A stretch of 64,000 nucleotides of DNA from Combretum micranthum (GCA_024138025.1 JAMXBD010000232.1:744001-808000), one strand, 5' to 3'. Positions 24,240 to 37,255 are shown, counted from the first letter of the stretch. Numbers and translations: made by a program. The notes: generated by a model not told the origin, from the sequence alone.

Positions 24240-25951
24240 CCATTGTTGATTACAAAAATTATATAATCAACCTACTGCTTTTATTTTCCCAATATAAATA
24301 ATCAACATACTCAATAATGGAGATTCGTGTAGAGGCAAAGAAAGGGGAAAAAAGGGGATACTTTGTACAGATGGCCTGTATAACCTACCATCATAATTCA
24401 TAACAATTCACTGGGCCCAGTAGTCTCACCGGAGTTTTATTCTCTCTGGACCACCGGCATCAGCATTAATTACAAAAGGGACAATCGAATCTTCAAAATA
24501 ATTTCAGAATAATTGGTGGGAAAAATAATTGTCCATTAAAAGAAACATTTTGGATGTTGTGTGCTTATTTATTATTATTATCGAAGAACATATTTTAAGA
24601 TAACATTGAGTGATCACAAAATGGAACAACATCCAAGTTGCAGTTGGAACTTGGACATTTCAGTATTTCTTTAGTTTCATGTCAATATCATAGTTAAATT
24701 ACTTTTATACCCATATTTTTTTTTAAATTATTTATTATCTTTTAGGAGCATATTAGTAATTTAATATTATATGTTATTTTTTTAACAATTAATCTATTTT
24801 CCTCTACTTTATTATCCAAACACATGAAAAAGTTTAAATTCTCTAATTATTCATTCACTTTACTTTCTTTCCTTCGGTAATATTTCGTTTTTAATTCAAT
24901 ACACCATTCTAAACAAAGCCTTAATAGTTAAGAGCCTCATTGATTCCTATCTTTCTTTTCTAATTCATTACCCCTTTAAAGTCTCTTCACTATGATGTCA
25001 ACTTATTCTCCATTTAGTATTTAAAAAAAAAAACAAAATAAATATATATAACGATGTCTTTTTTTTTTTTTTTCAGTCACTAACATTTGTCAAAAATTTT
25101 GAAATATAAGACAACATTTTGAGGTTTTTCACAAATAACCATAAAAAGCCGAAAGCCCTTACCATAATGGTGAAGAATATTAAAAATATAGATCCATGAA
25201 CTGTGTCAAAGACTTTTTGAACATGCTCTAAGAAGATGTTTGTTAAATCATCTTTATAAAGATGATATACAACAATAACTTTAAACTTGGGTATCAATTT
25301 TTTTTAATAGCCTTTTTTTAGTCAAATGGTATCACATTAAAATATAGGAAAATTCTACAGTTTCATCATTAATTTTGATGGCACCGAACCCGTCACCATC
25401 CAACGACTCACACCATATCCATCGAATCATTAAATAGTTAATATTTCATTTACTATATTTATTTTAATAGTTAGATTGTTGACAGAACTGTCAATGGGAC
25501 CGTAGAAACTCTTGTAAAATACATATAGTCCCTTCACTTGACATGAATTGTTATTATTCCCTCCTCATTTTATGTAAATTGCTATTATAGTGTTCACTAG
25601 AGGGGAATGATAATTTATAATAAATTGTTGTTACGTAAAATGATGAATAACTATTTATGCTCCTAAACTCATGAATTGCAATTCAATGTTTTATTTTCTA
25701 ACTTTGTCATAATTATCTGTTTTAAAAATATCATCTATATAATTTTCTTTCACTATAATAAAGATAAAAGACATGATAGATATTTTATATTTTACTTTAA
25801 TAATTTTTTTTTATATCAAATAAATATTGTAATATCTATTATAATCCTATTGTATTCGTAATGAACCATAATTCAATTCTCCCTTTTTCATTACGGCTAA
25901 GTCAACAGGCTAATATTGTTTCCGGTTGGCCCAGTGGAGCACGTTATGCAG
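24240..25951. other. gene-free AT-rich region
   Basis: No coding frame or element boundary is recognised. The frames at 25073-25297 (-) and 25676-25861 (+) are of chance type: hydrophobic or low-complexity residues from A/T-rich DNA. Confidence 0.4.
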
Positions 25952-26119
25952 CAAACCTAAAAGGCATTCTTGAAAAGGCCATGAAATTTGACAACACGAG
26001 TGACTCAGTCATTCAATAAATAAATAAAAAGGATACAAACCTAAAAGGCATTCATGAAAAGGCCACGAAATTCGACAACACGAGTGACTCAGTCACTCGA
26101 TATGTAAATAAAAAGTAAA
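25952..26119. repeat. 84-bp tandem duplication
   Basis: Two copies start at 25952 and 26036 and share CAAACCTAAAAGGCATTC and ACAACACGAGTGACTCAGTC with only a few differences. They look like a recent local duplication. Confidence 0.9.
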
Positions 26120-26791
26120 AAAAAAAAAATATGACATTTGATAGTTAGAAAAGAAAGAAAAAATCAACAAGTTGGTCAAAGATAAATCCTACTGCTATTG
26201 CAACATGTGGCAAAAAGAATACTATTAAAATTAGAACATGAATTTTCAATTTTTAATTTTGCCCCTACAACTTATAATCAGTGCATATCTCATTCAATTA
26301 AATTTTTAGTTTCTAATTTTTCAATCTTGACCATCTTATTTAGATCAAAGAACATTAGATTTGATAAGATTTTATAATATGATAAAGAGAATAAAAGATA
26401 ATAAAATTATAATATTAATCAATTTTAAACTTCATACATAAATTTTCATGAGTAAAGGTTTAACTAATTATTGCATTTAGTAATTTCAATTATTATATGT
26501 AAGATGAAAAAATTACCAAAGCTCAGGTAGTGACTATTACATGATGGTTAATTTTAAAAATCATTACCAAATATTAATTAATCTTCGTATAAATCCTAAA
26601 AGGATCTTATTAGAGGTCTTTTAAGATGCTTTAATGAACTAATAAAACCTTTAGTTATTAATAGGTAGGTGTTCCAATGAGGAAAAAATTTACATAAAAG
26701 GATTTCTTATAAATGGAACCTTTTCCTATGATGGAGTAAAAAATAGATTGACTCTTACCTTACTAATTGTTAATAACACTTTTATTAAAGG
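26120..26791. other. gene-free stretch before the long LTR
   Basis: AT-rich, with no frame or boundary I can support. Confidence 0.35.
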
Positions 26792-29700
26792 TGTGACTAT
26801 AAACCCCCGAATTTTTCAAAAATGGTTTTGGAATATCAAATCGAAACCGTAAAGCCTGACCCAAGTTGAAACCGAACCTTAAACAATTTCAATCACGGGA
26901 TTTCATAAGAGAAGATTCATTAATCTTTCAACACAAAATCCGAGCATGAGAAAGTCCCCTAGCCGATCCCTGAGATAAACCCCTCAATTTCTTGGGTAAA
27001 ATTGGATTAAACCCTAACCTTAGTCAAACCAAAGTTTCAAAAGTCAACAAAGATCAAGACAATCAGACAATTTCAACTCCTGTAATCCTAAGTTCTCAAA
27101 CCCTAGAAAATGAAATTGAGTTAATGGCTTATAAGGGTTCGTAATAATATAGGGTAATATAAAAATATCAGATTCATGAATTTTGAGTGTCCTTCGGACT
27201 CAAACGGGATCAGTACTCAAAAAGCGTGTCTCGGAGTTCGGAATATTAAAAATATTCCAATAGCACTAGAAGACTCGTAATTAAACAAGAATTTCAAAAA
27301 TATCAGTTTTAGAATTTTTCGGTAACTAAAAATATCATATATAGCTCATTTATACATATTTTTATTACTACCGGTATTTTATTTGTCTAGTCTATTATTC
27401 ATAGTACTATTCCTACTATTCATTACTATTTCACTATCTCTACTTTTTCTTACACCTTTTTCTTACTACCTACATACCTATTTTCTTACTTTTTACATTT
27501 CCAATAAACTTTATTCACATCAAACCTTACACATTATTTCTTTTCTTTGCAAAAATTTTACAAAACAAACAAAATACTCTCTCTCTCCTCCCTCTAAACC
27601 GCCAGCCATCTCTCTCTCTTCTCTATATTATTTCCTTTTCAATTTATTTTATTACATCAAAAATTCACTCCAAAAATTGTATAAATACCCCATTCCTCAT
27701 TCATTCTTTCACACATTCATTCTACATAACAAAACTCTACCAAAATTTCCTCTCAAAACCTTTCTCTAACAATCCCCTCTCAAAACATTCTCTATCATCC
27801 ACTACTTTTCAAGAAAAATAACAAAACCCATTCATCTCTTTTCATATCTTTCTTTGAACCTTAGGTAAAATCTTACCTATATTTCTTTATCATGTTCATA
27901 CAACTTAACATAAGCTTAGTGTATATTTCTTAGACTCATATGAGTTAAAAAAGTAACAATATGTTCATGTTTTGTTTTTGTTCATGTTCATATTTTACAT
28001 TATGTTCTTATGTTGTTGGTATTGTTATTTTTGCTCTAATCTAACTTCTATATAATATTATGTATATTATGTAGATATATTTCTTTAGAGCATATAAGCT
28101 CACTTGTTATTTATTTATTTTCATGCTTTGTAATTTATTATTTAGTTCATGAAATTTATTAAGACTAGTCTTTCTAGTCTTAGACTTGTCCATATCAAGT
28201 CAAAACATTTTTTTTTCTTTTCTTTTCTTTTTTTTTGGGACTAGTCTATTCTTAATCCCGGGTTGCCATGATGAAGTTAAAGCTCCCAATACATGACAAG
28301 GATACCTTGATGAAGCTAAGATTCCCAATACTTGACTATTTTATTATGTTTATTTACTAACAAATATTTCTTTCTATCTCATTATTATTATCTTTACTTT
28401 TACATTGCTACATAATAATATTCATACATGATTAAATGTTGTTGTCTTAAATAAAAATAAAATGGGATTCTTTTTTAAATAAAGAAAAGTAAACTAGATT
28501 TCTTAACGAAAGGAATTTTCAAAAAAAAAAGATCTAATTTTTCTTTTTAATAAACTATTTTCAAAGGATAAGCTAATCATAAATTCTAGAAGAAGTAGTA
28601 ATGTAGATTTCTTTAAAATAATAAAAGAAACTCTTTTCTTTTATAAATCAAAACTTAATACTCTATAAAGAGAGAATTTTTAGCCTTAAACTTAAGATTT
28701 TAACTCAACCATATCTTTTATAAGACTTAAATAGATTCATTATAGACTTTGAAAATCACATACTAAGAAAGTTTCTTCAAAACTTAAATTTTATATTGTT
28801 ATTCTCTTTTTAAAATTAAAATGAAATTTTTGCTAAGTTCTAATGTTAACAATTCTTTATTAAGAAAGCTTTTCTTATAAACTTGTTTAAATGAATTATT
28901 CTACCACTTGACAAATATTAAGGATGAAATAAGTTTTTCAAATCAAGGTAAAATCAACTCATTATCTTAGAAACCAACTTAGAAATAAAATTTGCCAAGC
29001 AAGTAAAGTTTAAAAGATAAATTTATTTTCTAAACAAGAAAAGGGTACAAAAATGAGAGGAAAACGTGCATTTAACACAACTTCAAATATTTGACTACAC
29101 CAAAAACTTAAGGAATATTTTGAAAAGCTCATTTTTCAATCACTAGAAAAAAGTTAGTAAATAACTTAAAGAACCAAATTTTTAGAAATTAATTTTCTTT
29201 GAAAAGATAGGAAATTGAATTATAATAGGAAAACACCCACTCATAACAACTCAAATATATTTTAGTTTTCCTTCTAACAATTTAAAAAGGAGAAATTATT
29301 AAAAGTTTTATCTTTTAAAACTTTTAAAGACAAATTGTTTATGAAATATCAATATCGAAACAACACTACAAAAATCATACATACAATATGAGTGTATATA
29401 TACGTTCAAAGGATTTTTCCACTATATATATATCCATATATTTTGCTTAAGCATTTTGAGTAAAGTGAAGTTTGGAAAAACCATATTTTGTGAACTATAA
29501 ATTCGTAACTATTCTGTACCGTAGTAGTTTGCAACCCAAATGGATTTTTATGATAAAAATAACCTTAGAAATAGATAGATCTTTTCGAGTAGGTAGAAAA
29601 CAGTATATTATTTGTATAATTCCGGGTTAAAATGACCAAGTTATGGCCATTTTAAGTTAGAATTACTTTTTATGATAATTTTAACGATCTTATGACATAA

Positions 29701-30928
29701 GTTTTGATAAGTACCATAGAATCAACAAAAAATACTTATTATGGGTATTCTCCTTGATTAGGTGATCCCAAGGAGGAGTATTCATATCCGGAGGATTATT
29801 TTGATTAGTGGAAATTCCAATCGACTCCTCCATAAGAAAGAAGTGTCCTCATGGCTGAGTGAGTTTATTCCCTACCTTTTTCGTACTTGGTTGTGCTTGT
29901 AGCTAGAGGCACTAGAAGTAGGAAAAGATGAAAATGATTTATGTATGATAATCTTGGTTGAAAGAATGCAAAGCATACCGAGACATGAATCGTTGTTAAT
30001 TAACTTGTGTTTTACTATTATTATGTTGGAGTGTATGTAAATTTTGTGATCACCTTTAAATTACTCTAATCATATATTATGAGGTATATTAATTGATTCA
30101 TGCTTATCACGTAATTAGTTTCATCTCATGAGCTACTGTACTCGATGGGACAAGAGTATAGTAACCGGGTTTACAGGAACCATAAATCTGTAAGATGGGC
30201 GATTAGAAGCCTAAAAGAACTATTTCAAGATGAGCGAGTAGGCGCCTAAAATAAACTACATAAGTTGGATTTTAAATATGGGTTTTAAAGAGCCTGAAAC
30301 ACCTAACCCTGAATGGAGGGGTAAATCCATTCAAACATATGATTTCTAGTAGATCATATGTATTGCTTGATCACTTACTTGATGCATTCATATGCTTGTT
30401 TAATAACTTGTTTGAAATTATTTATACAAATACGTCCATTCAGAAATATTCTCACTAAGCTAGTTATGCTTATACTCCGATAGACTTTTGATGTAACAGG
30501 AGCAATATCTTTTATGTCCAAGGACTTCATATACTCGAGTGGGATTATGTTTTGGAAAAGCTTCTAGAAATCTTTTGAAGATCTTAGGTTAAATATCCTT
30601 TAATATCTTTCGGTGATTAGTATTGTTTCCTTGTGTGAAAGACTAAGACGATATTATGATTATTTGGAGATTTATAGGGGAAAAGCCCCTAAGATAATGT
30701 AAGAATTATATTCTTTTAATGTTGAAATGAGATGGTTATCTAAAATTCTTGTCTGATGTATTTACTATCTCGAACTATACATCCCACCGGTGTCTCCTAT
30801 TGTTGTGAGAGACGCCTTAAATATTGTGTTGAAATTTTCGCATGACTTCGGAAAGTCATTCTTAAGTTTTAATACCGTATGTGGCGGACTGCCACGTTTA
30901 GGATACCTTTTGGAGCGTGACTGTGACA
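26792..30928 (+). mobile_element. long Tekay/Del-like LTR
   Basis: It opens with TGTGACTATAAACCCCCG, the usual style of Tekay/Del LTR starts, and closes near GGAGCGTGACTGTGACA. A TATA-like GTATAAATACCCC lies at about 27680, followed by a pyrimidine-rich leader. The last part (30290-30928) aligns in order with the reverse complement of 63004-63610: CCTGAATGGAGGGGTAAATC, AATAACTTGTTTG, CTCACTAAGCTAG, then GGATACCTTTTGGAGCGTGA. At ~4.1 kb it is long for one LTR, and later insertions inside it are possible. No target duplication was found. The 128-codon frame at 27383 is low-complexity U3 sequence without an ATG. Confidence 0.65.
28268..28340. repeat. short tandem duplication inside the LTR
   Basis: TTGATGAAG..AAG.TTCCCAATAC..GAC occurs twice in a row, about 40 bp apart (28270 and 28309). 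Confidence 0.7.
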
Positions 30929-32350
30929 TACAAGAAATAAATTTCAAAGTAGAATTATATGCAAGACCTGGTTGTCAAATTCAATTAAGAATTCTTGGCC
31001 AAAAAAATTCAATTAAGAATTAGAATGTATAGAATTGTAAAATTGTTTATAAGACTATTAAAATCTCCTGTGTGGGTTGTTGTTTTTATATCGTTTTGAT
31101 ATCATTTTTAAACCGAACCGAAACAGATATAAACTGATGAAAAATCAACAGTTTTACTTATAAATTAACTAAACCAAACCGATACAAATTTGAAACAGAT
31201 AAAAATCTGACAATCCAAATAGATATAGAATTGCATATCTCAATTTATAATCCTACCAAGAATTAATACCTGCTCAGTTTTGCTTTCATATGATTAAGGA
31301 AAAACTCAAACATTATAAATTTGTATAATTGTATGTGTTGACTTGAGATATTGGTAATCATGCATGACAATTAATTAATAGGGTTAGGAATTTAGCTTGG
31401 GCACCAAATAAACCTACTTTTGGGCCAATTTTTGTGAACATCTTTTTGTTTAAAAAATAAAACGTGGTCTTTGTTGTAACCACCAGTATAATATGTTTAA
31501 ACTTATTCAATTTGTCTATTTACTTTTATCACAATAATATCCTCGTTGATTTGGCTATAATAATAATTGCATCTGCAGTTTTAGGATTTACCAAGAGTTA
31601 TTATAGTGTTTAATTTAAAGAATTTCTATGTAAAAATATTAAATGATGGTTTATTATTATTTTTATTCAAAATACCCTATTTGAAAAAAAGTCAATAAAT
31701 AAAAATGGTGTTGCATTCTATGGATATGTTTTGATTGTCTATTTTCATTAGTATGTTATTTATATTTTTTTTTTATCTATATCTTATCTGTTTGATTTTT
31801 TTATGAGTAATAATATCTATTTTGCATCTATAGTTATTTTTTAAAAATAACAATTTAAAAACAATAGAAATAAGACAACATAACGGCTAAAAAAATTAAA
31901 CAAACAAATAATTAGATATGGAAACTAATTAAGGTACAGGGGTTAAAACTCAAGTTCGACATGGTGGATTATTCCATTAGCCTACACTTGATTCAGCTTG
32001 ACTCCCACGAAATCAAACTTAAAGAGATGAAGAGCCAAACGAGTAGATCGTAATCTAATCAAAATTTTATTTCTCAATATTCAGATTGCAGAAGCTTAGT
32101 TGAGTATTTCGAGAAGAGGAAACGAGTTTCTGCACGACGATGATGAGGAGTGTTGCGTGGTGCACATTTCCCATACCATGCCATGTCAGCCCTCAGCAGT
32201 TATGGCTTCAGATTTCAAGAACCGAAATACGAGTCGGTTGGACCGCTCCTTAACAGCTAGCTCGGCGAGGTTTGGCTCCGGTTTTCCGAACCGGTCAAAT
32301 CGCCTCTTTCTTTTTTTAATACCTTGCAGCAGAATATGTAATTATCAATA
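30929..32350. other. AT-rich region with MITE-like pieces
   Basis: The part at 31068-31235 shares GATATAAACTGATGAAAAATCA and CAGATAAAAATCTGACAATCC with MITE family A and is probably a third, diverged copy. Sequence near 31730-31910 may be a further relic. A GC-richer patch with GAACCGGTC words at 32210-32300 precedes the inverted-repeat element. No gene is recognised. Confidence 0.4.
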
Positions 32351-32809
32351 TTGTCAGAACAGAACCAGGGTTTGACTCGGACAGGCTAGGGGGTCAGAGG
32401 TTGAGGGATTGGACTGGGTTCCACCGGGGGTTGAACCAGGATCACAAAAAATAAAAATATAAGGGATAATTTAATTATAAAATATCAATATGTGTGTAAT
32501 CGCTTAATTAAATCTATATTTGGATCAAATTCATCAATTAATTATTAAATAAATATGATTTAATGATTATATTTTATAAATTTATAATAAAGTATGAATA
32601 AATATTTAAATTTCTAATTTTTTATTTTATTTTTTATTTTATTTTTTGGATCTGGGTCAACCGGTCCGAGTTGACCGGTTCGACCGCCCGGGTCGACCGC
32701 GTCAGTCCTGTTCTCATAAAAAACGAGCTAACCGTCGAACTCGACCTGCCTTCATTGCTGGTTCCGGTCGAACCGGTTCGAACCGACCAGTCCGGGCAGG
32801 TTCTGACAA
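32351..32809. mobile_element. 459-bp terminal-inverted-repeat element
   Basis: TTGTCAGAAC at 32351-32360 is matched exactly by its inverse at 32800-32809. Inside each end are sub-terminal blocks rich in CGGTTCGAACCGG-type words, flanking an AT-rich centre. The overall look is that of a common plant non-autonomous DNA transposon. No coding capacity; no convincing target duplication. Confidence 0.65.
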
Positions 32810-33186
32810 CCTTGTTAATCATGATAAATGAATAGCCAATGACCTCACAACCCGTTCCTTTTATATAAATTGTTATCAATTTTCTTGTTATTCTACCTAA
32901 ACTACTAGTCTAGAGGTATCATTATCACCCCTGACTTTTCAAGTAAAAGGCACTAGAATTGAATCTAATCAGGATATAATCGGAATTATAATCTTTCAAA
33001 ATTAATGGTGAAGCATCATGAATATAGAGAATTGTATTATTTTGCATTTGTATTAAAATTATAATTATTTTAATAATTATATTAGTTATGGTAAAAAATA
33101 TACTTCTCAATAAAAACTTTTAAAATTGTATATTTAAATAAACGCCACATCATTTGGCATTTAAGTTAAGTAACCTATCATGCAAC

Positions 33187-34717
33187 TAGAGATGTAATCG
33201 GCTCGGGTTTCGGGTGGGTCATATGAATCTAGATCCGAATCCGCTACACTATAGGATATACCAAACCCAGCCTTATAACCATATGGGGTTTTCCTTTTAT
33301 ATCCAAACTCGCTCTACAGGATTTACTCTAAAACCTACCACCTGTCCGATTACCAGCCCGACTATCAACCCAATTAACCATTGGACCATTCGCACAATTA
33401 TCAACCCGAACCTATCGTGCTTATTGTTTTTTTCTTCAATAGATTTAGCAGACTTAAGCCAATAAAATAATAGAATAATAATATAGCAATTCAACTTCTC
33501 TTTGCCGACATGTTTTCAAATTGTATAATAAATCAAGAGACATATAAATTGAAACATCAATCTTAATGAGCATAACCATCAACCAAGTCGAAGCACAAAA
33601 TAATGATATTTAAGCTGCAACTTGCAAATATAATGAATTTAAATAAAATTACAAAATCCACCAACCACTCCATTGTGACAGCTTGCGATCACACCATCAA
33701 TGCCAAACCACCGAACAAGAGATCATGCCAAACCCATAACATAAAACCAACCATGTCAGAACTATCTTCACCCCACCATCTGTTAACTCAAACAACACCC
33801 AACTTGGCCACTTCAAGCTAGATTTACAATCATCGCGCCACTCAGCATCCATCGAGAAACCCATCTCCTCCGAGTCAACTCGGTATTTGAACTCACAAGT
33901 ACCACATTAAGTCGACTTACTCACGTTAAACTTACACATCAAAAGCACAAACCCACCATACCAAAATAGCCATCAACTCAGAATCTATTTTCTGATAGAT
34001 ACTAAAGAGAGCTTTTACTTACTGATTGGAAGAGGAGAACCAACTTCAAGACTACTAGATGATGACGATTGCTAGAGCTGGACAATGACGACTACTGGAA
34101 GATGACAATGGGCTAGATGATGAATGTTGGATGATGAGGATGGCTGGACGATGACGATAGCTGGAGGATGACAACGGCTGGATGCGGTGACGAAATCCGG
34201 GGGCGAACTAAGAACCCTTGATCGACCATGGAGGAGGAAGAAGCCTGAAAGATGACGATGGGCTAGAATGATGGCTAGAGAAGAGACAGGACACAACAAC
34301 GAGATGAGAGAGAGTGATAAAGTTGTGAGAGAGAAGAGACCGTAGAGGATTGGATAAGAGGAGAAAGAAGAGTAGCAAACTGGAGAGTAGAGAAATAAAG
34401 GAGATGTGGCGATAGAATGAGTGTTGAGTCAAGAGTGTCCAAGGTTCACTTTTTTTTTTTTAATTTAGCATGTGACTCTGTTTACATTTAGTAAATGTGT
34501 TTACATTGCAACTTTTTTTACTAGGACTAACGGGTTAGGTGATATGGATTGGGTATCCATTAGATTTTAGTAATATTTGAACCTGACCCCGTTAACCTAC
34601 AAGGTTTATTGCCTATGTCTAAACCTGACCCTATAACCTTAAAGGGTTGAAGTCTATAGAGTTTTATCAGATTGGACGGGTTGGAAATCATTAATGGCTG
34701 ACCTAATTGCATTCCCA
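33187..34717. mobile_element. non-autonomous hAT-like element
   Basis: The ends TAGAGATGTAAT and ATTGCATTCCCA are imperfect inverted repeats (8 of 12 matching). They are flanked by 8-bp near-duplications, CATGCAAC at 33179-33186 and CATGTAAT at 34718-34725. An 8-bp duplication is the hAT signature. Both ends carry GGGTTCGGGT/ACGGGTTGG-type sub-terminal words. The interior has no transposase; it carries a GC-richer patch with a minisatellite. The two mismatches in the target duplication indicate age. Confidence 0.6.
34057..34190. repeat. minisatellite of GATGACGA-type units
   Basis: About six diverged units of ~20-27 bp repeat GCTGGANGATGACGAT-like words inside the hAT-like element. Confidence 0.65.
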
Positions 34718-34725
34718 CATGTAAT

Positions 34726-35217
34726 TGAATCTCAATGCTTCGTTATATACCACTTTTTATATGAAGAAGATAGTTATTGGATGCATAATTAAAAGCAAAT
34801 AATTTTTAATAATAAAGAGATGGAAGTGACAAAATGAAAAATTTTTAAATGGCTATAACATAACATGATGCACTTAAAAGTTACAAAAAGATAAAAGTTA
34901 TTAAAATTACGTGCATAAAAGACTTGGAGGCTTGCGTAAGAATTATGTTATGCTCAACAAGTGTCTATTTTAATCTTACTATGAATATATAACTGAAATT
35001 TCTAAGGTATTTTAACAATTATTAAATTTCAATTAATTGGTAATATAAAAAATGTTTGTTTTCCAACCAAAAGCAACTTGTCAAGGTCAAAATTGTGCTA
35101 AAAGTATAATTAATAAGTTTAAGGTGTAATGTATCAAAATCAAAATTTGATAAGGTTATTTAAGTTACTTTTACTAATTTGGAATTTAATAAGAGTTAAC
35201 AACTTAAAACACACTTC
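34726..35217. other. gene-free AT-rich gap
   Basis: Nothing recognised between two small transposons. Confidence 0.4.
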
Positions 35218-35662
35218 TAAGGATGGATTAATTACAAAAACACTACTTGTGTTTTGATACTTTTACAAACAAGTGACTTGGGTTTTTATTTTTAACAAAT
35301 ATATTACCTATGTTTTGACATTTTGGCAAACAAGCGACGTGTGTTTTATTTTGACAAATACATGATCTATGTTTTGTACTTTTATAAGAAAGTGACTTGA
35401 TTTTTGTTTTTTGACAAATACAGTAAATGTGTCTTTATATTAATAACATATAAGAGACATGTAAAGATACAAACATAACTTAGGTCACTTTTTTGCAAAA
35501 GTACAAAACACAGGTAATGTATTTGTCAAGAATAAAACTTAGATCACTTGTTTTCCAAAATGTTAAAACATAGGTCATAGATTTATCAAAAATCACAACA
35601 CAAGTCACTAGTTTGTAAAAGTACTAAAACATGGGTCATATTTATGTAATTTTCCCTCTAAT
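35218..35662. mobile_element. foldback element with repeat-built arms
   Basis: The left half and the reverse complement of the right half align across about 200 bp. The outer ends read GGATGGATTAATTAC and AGAGGGAAAATTAC. Each arm is itself three ~60-bp units. Left units start near 35266, 35327 and 35386; right units are marked by GTCACT/GATCACT near 35484, 35542 and 35603. A unit reads roughly CAAACAAGTGACTTG...TGACAAATA...ACCTATGTTTTG. The RNA could fold into a long imperfect hairpin. No coding capacity. Confidence 0.8.
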
Positions 35663-35720
35663 GATTTAAGATTATACTCATATTATAGAATACTTTGGGG
35701 CTTTTGTATTAAATAAAAAA

Positions 35721-36057
35721 GGGAATTTGCATACTACCCCTAAGTTTTTACCAATGTCTAAATTCGCCTATCAACTTTCAAAGTAAGCCTTTTGAACTAT
35801 TAGCATGTCTAGGACAGTTAGCATTTTCCATGAATTTAGATAGGTAAATCCACACATAGATGAAATTTTAGGGGTGATCCATAGATAAGTGAATATGTGA
35901 AGGGTATCTTGCAACTCCCCCATTTTGTTTTAACAGAAAATGTAAAGTGTTCTTAATAGTATCCATTTTTTAAAGTTTAAGGGGTAATAAAGCTTGCTTT
36001 GAAAGTTCAAGACATATGACAAATAGGTAAAAGTTTAGGTAGTAATTTGCAATTTCC
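35721..36057. mobile_element. MULE-like MITE
   Basis: The left end GGGAATTTGCATACTACCCC and the reverse complement of the right end (GGAAATTGCAAATTACTACC) are similar for about 30 bp, both running into AAGTTTTTACC/AAACTTTTACC. A second shared block, AACTTTCAAAGTAAGC, lies further in. Flanks AAATAAAAAA (35711-35720) and ATTTAAAAAA (36058-36067) may be a 10-bp target duplication with two changes. Size and duplication length suit a Mutator-like MITE. Confidence 0.65.
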
Positions 36058-36696
36058 ATTTAAAAAATTGCTTTACATAAAAATAAGTTGCAACCTCCTC
36101 AATTATTGGAGCTTATATTTAAAAAATTGCAATTGTTGCATACTAGCACGTCATTTCATATTTATATAGAAGTGGGGAATGTTTACTTGTCATATCAGTT
36201 TTTTTTTTTTTTTGTTATTTTCCATTGGTTAAAATTTAATTTTTTTCACACCATACTTTTACAAGTTATTAGCATAGGCTGGAAATATGTTACTTTTGGT
36301 GATGATTTTAATAAATTTATTGGCATAACCGAATATGCTTTAAAAATATACACACATAAGGCAAGTTATGACTTTGTTTCCAAATGCTGTGTTTGTAATG
36401 GTGAAAATGAAAGCACTAATGACTTTATAGTCTTGTGGCATTTTTGTGATCTCTCAAGTGAAAGATACGGGTTTGATGAAAGGAAATATCATGTCTAACA
36501 ACTAAAGAGTAGAATTAACTGAAAGATGAAGACAATAAGTGAAAATTTGTCTATTTATTACATTTCAAATTTAAAGGAAGATACATAGTAATTATTAATA
36601 ATAAAAGAATTTCTTTCATGGCAAAAAAAAATTAAAAATAAGAGATAATTAAAAACTTATTTTTGATAATTATATCATTGAAAAAAAAAAAAACCC

Positions 36697-37255
36697 AACA
36701 TGAAAAGGCTTAGAGAGTTAGACCCATATGCTATTAGGATGATTAAGAGAGATTTTGTATGGTAGGCTTAGAATAGGATTCGTTAGAATCGGCATACGTA
36801 ATTCCAATCTGTCTTATGAAGGCTCACACTACAACTAATGCACTTAATGGGTCTAGGTCCATAAGTGAATCCACTTTATTATCCACTATGAGAGAAACTC
36901 ATTCTAGCCATTGGACGACATTGATAACTAAATTCCCTATAAATATCACTAGACTTCATCTCATTTGAATAATCGAAAACCTTTAGAAGACGTCGTCTTG
37001 CTAGATTGTTTCTTAGTGAATCAATCACTTGTCTTAATCAAGAATGGACTTCAATTCATCATACTTAGTGAGGTAGATGCATTTTAGCTCCCTCACTTGA
37101 TACACGTATGTTAAAGCCTACTAAGATTATCTACTCCTCTACTCTACCCACTTCTCTTTTTATCACTCTCGTATGTGTCGTTTCCCTAAGTCATGTGCAG
37201 AGTGACAGTCATGTGGTACACATATGATCGTTGTAATCGAATCTTTGCACCTACA
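36697..37255 (+). mobile_element. LTR-like repeat, copy 2 (5'-truncated)
   Basis: It aligns with 7695-8240: AGACCCATATGCTATTAGGA, then CTATAAATATCACTAG (TATA region, ~36940), then TCGTTTCCCTAAGTCATG, then the 3' end near GCACCTACA. The first ~620 bp of copy 1 are absent. Same orientation as copy 1. Confidence 0.65.

Noticed and set aside
27383..27769. 128-codon open frame
   Set aside because: No ATG start. It is pyrimidine-rich low-complexity sequence around the TATA box of an LTR.
32634..32879. GC-rich frames on both strands
   Set aside because: They arise from repeated ACCGGTTCGACC-type words in a transposon end.
34072..34432. Two minus-strand frames rich in Ser and Leu
   Set aside because: They cover a minisatellite and a purine-rich patch inside a non-coding hAT-like element.
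36088..36498. 136-codon open frame
   Set aside because: It begins at TTG, contains a poly-Phe run from a T tract, and shows no domain or flanking exon.
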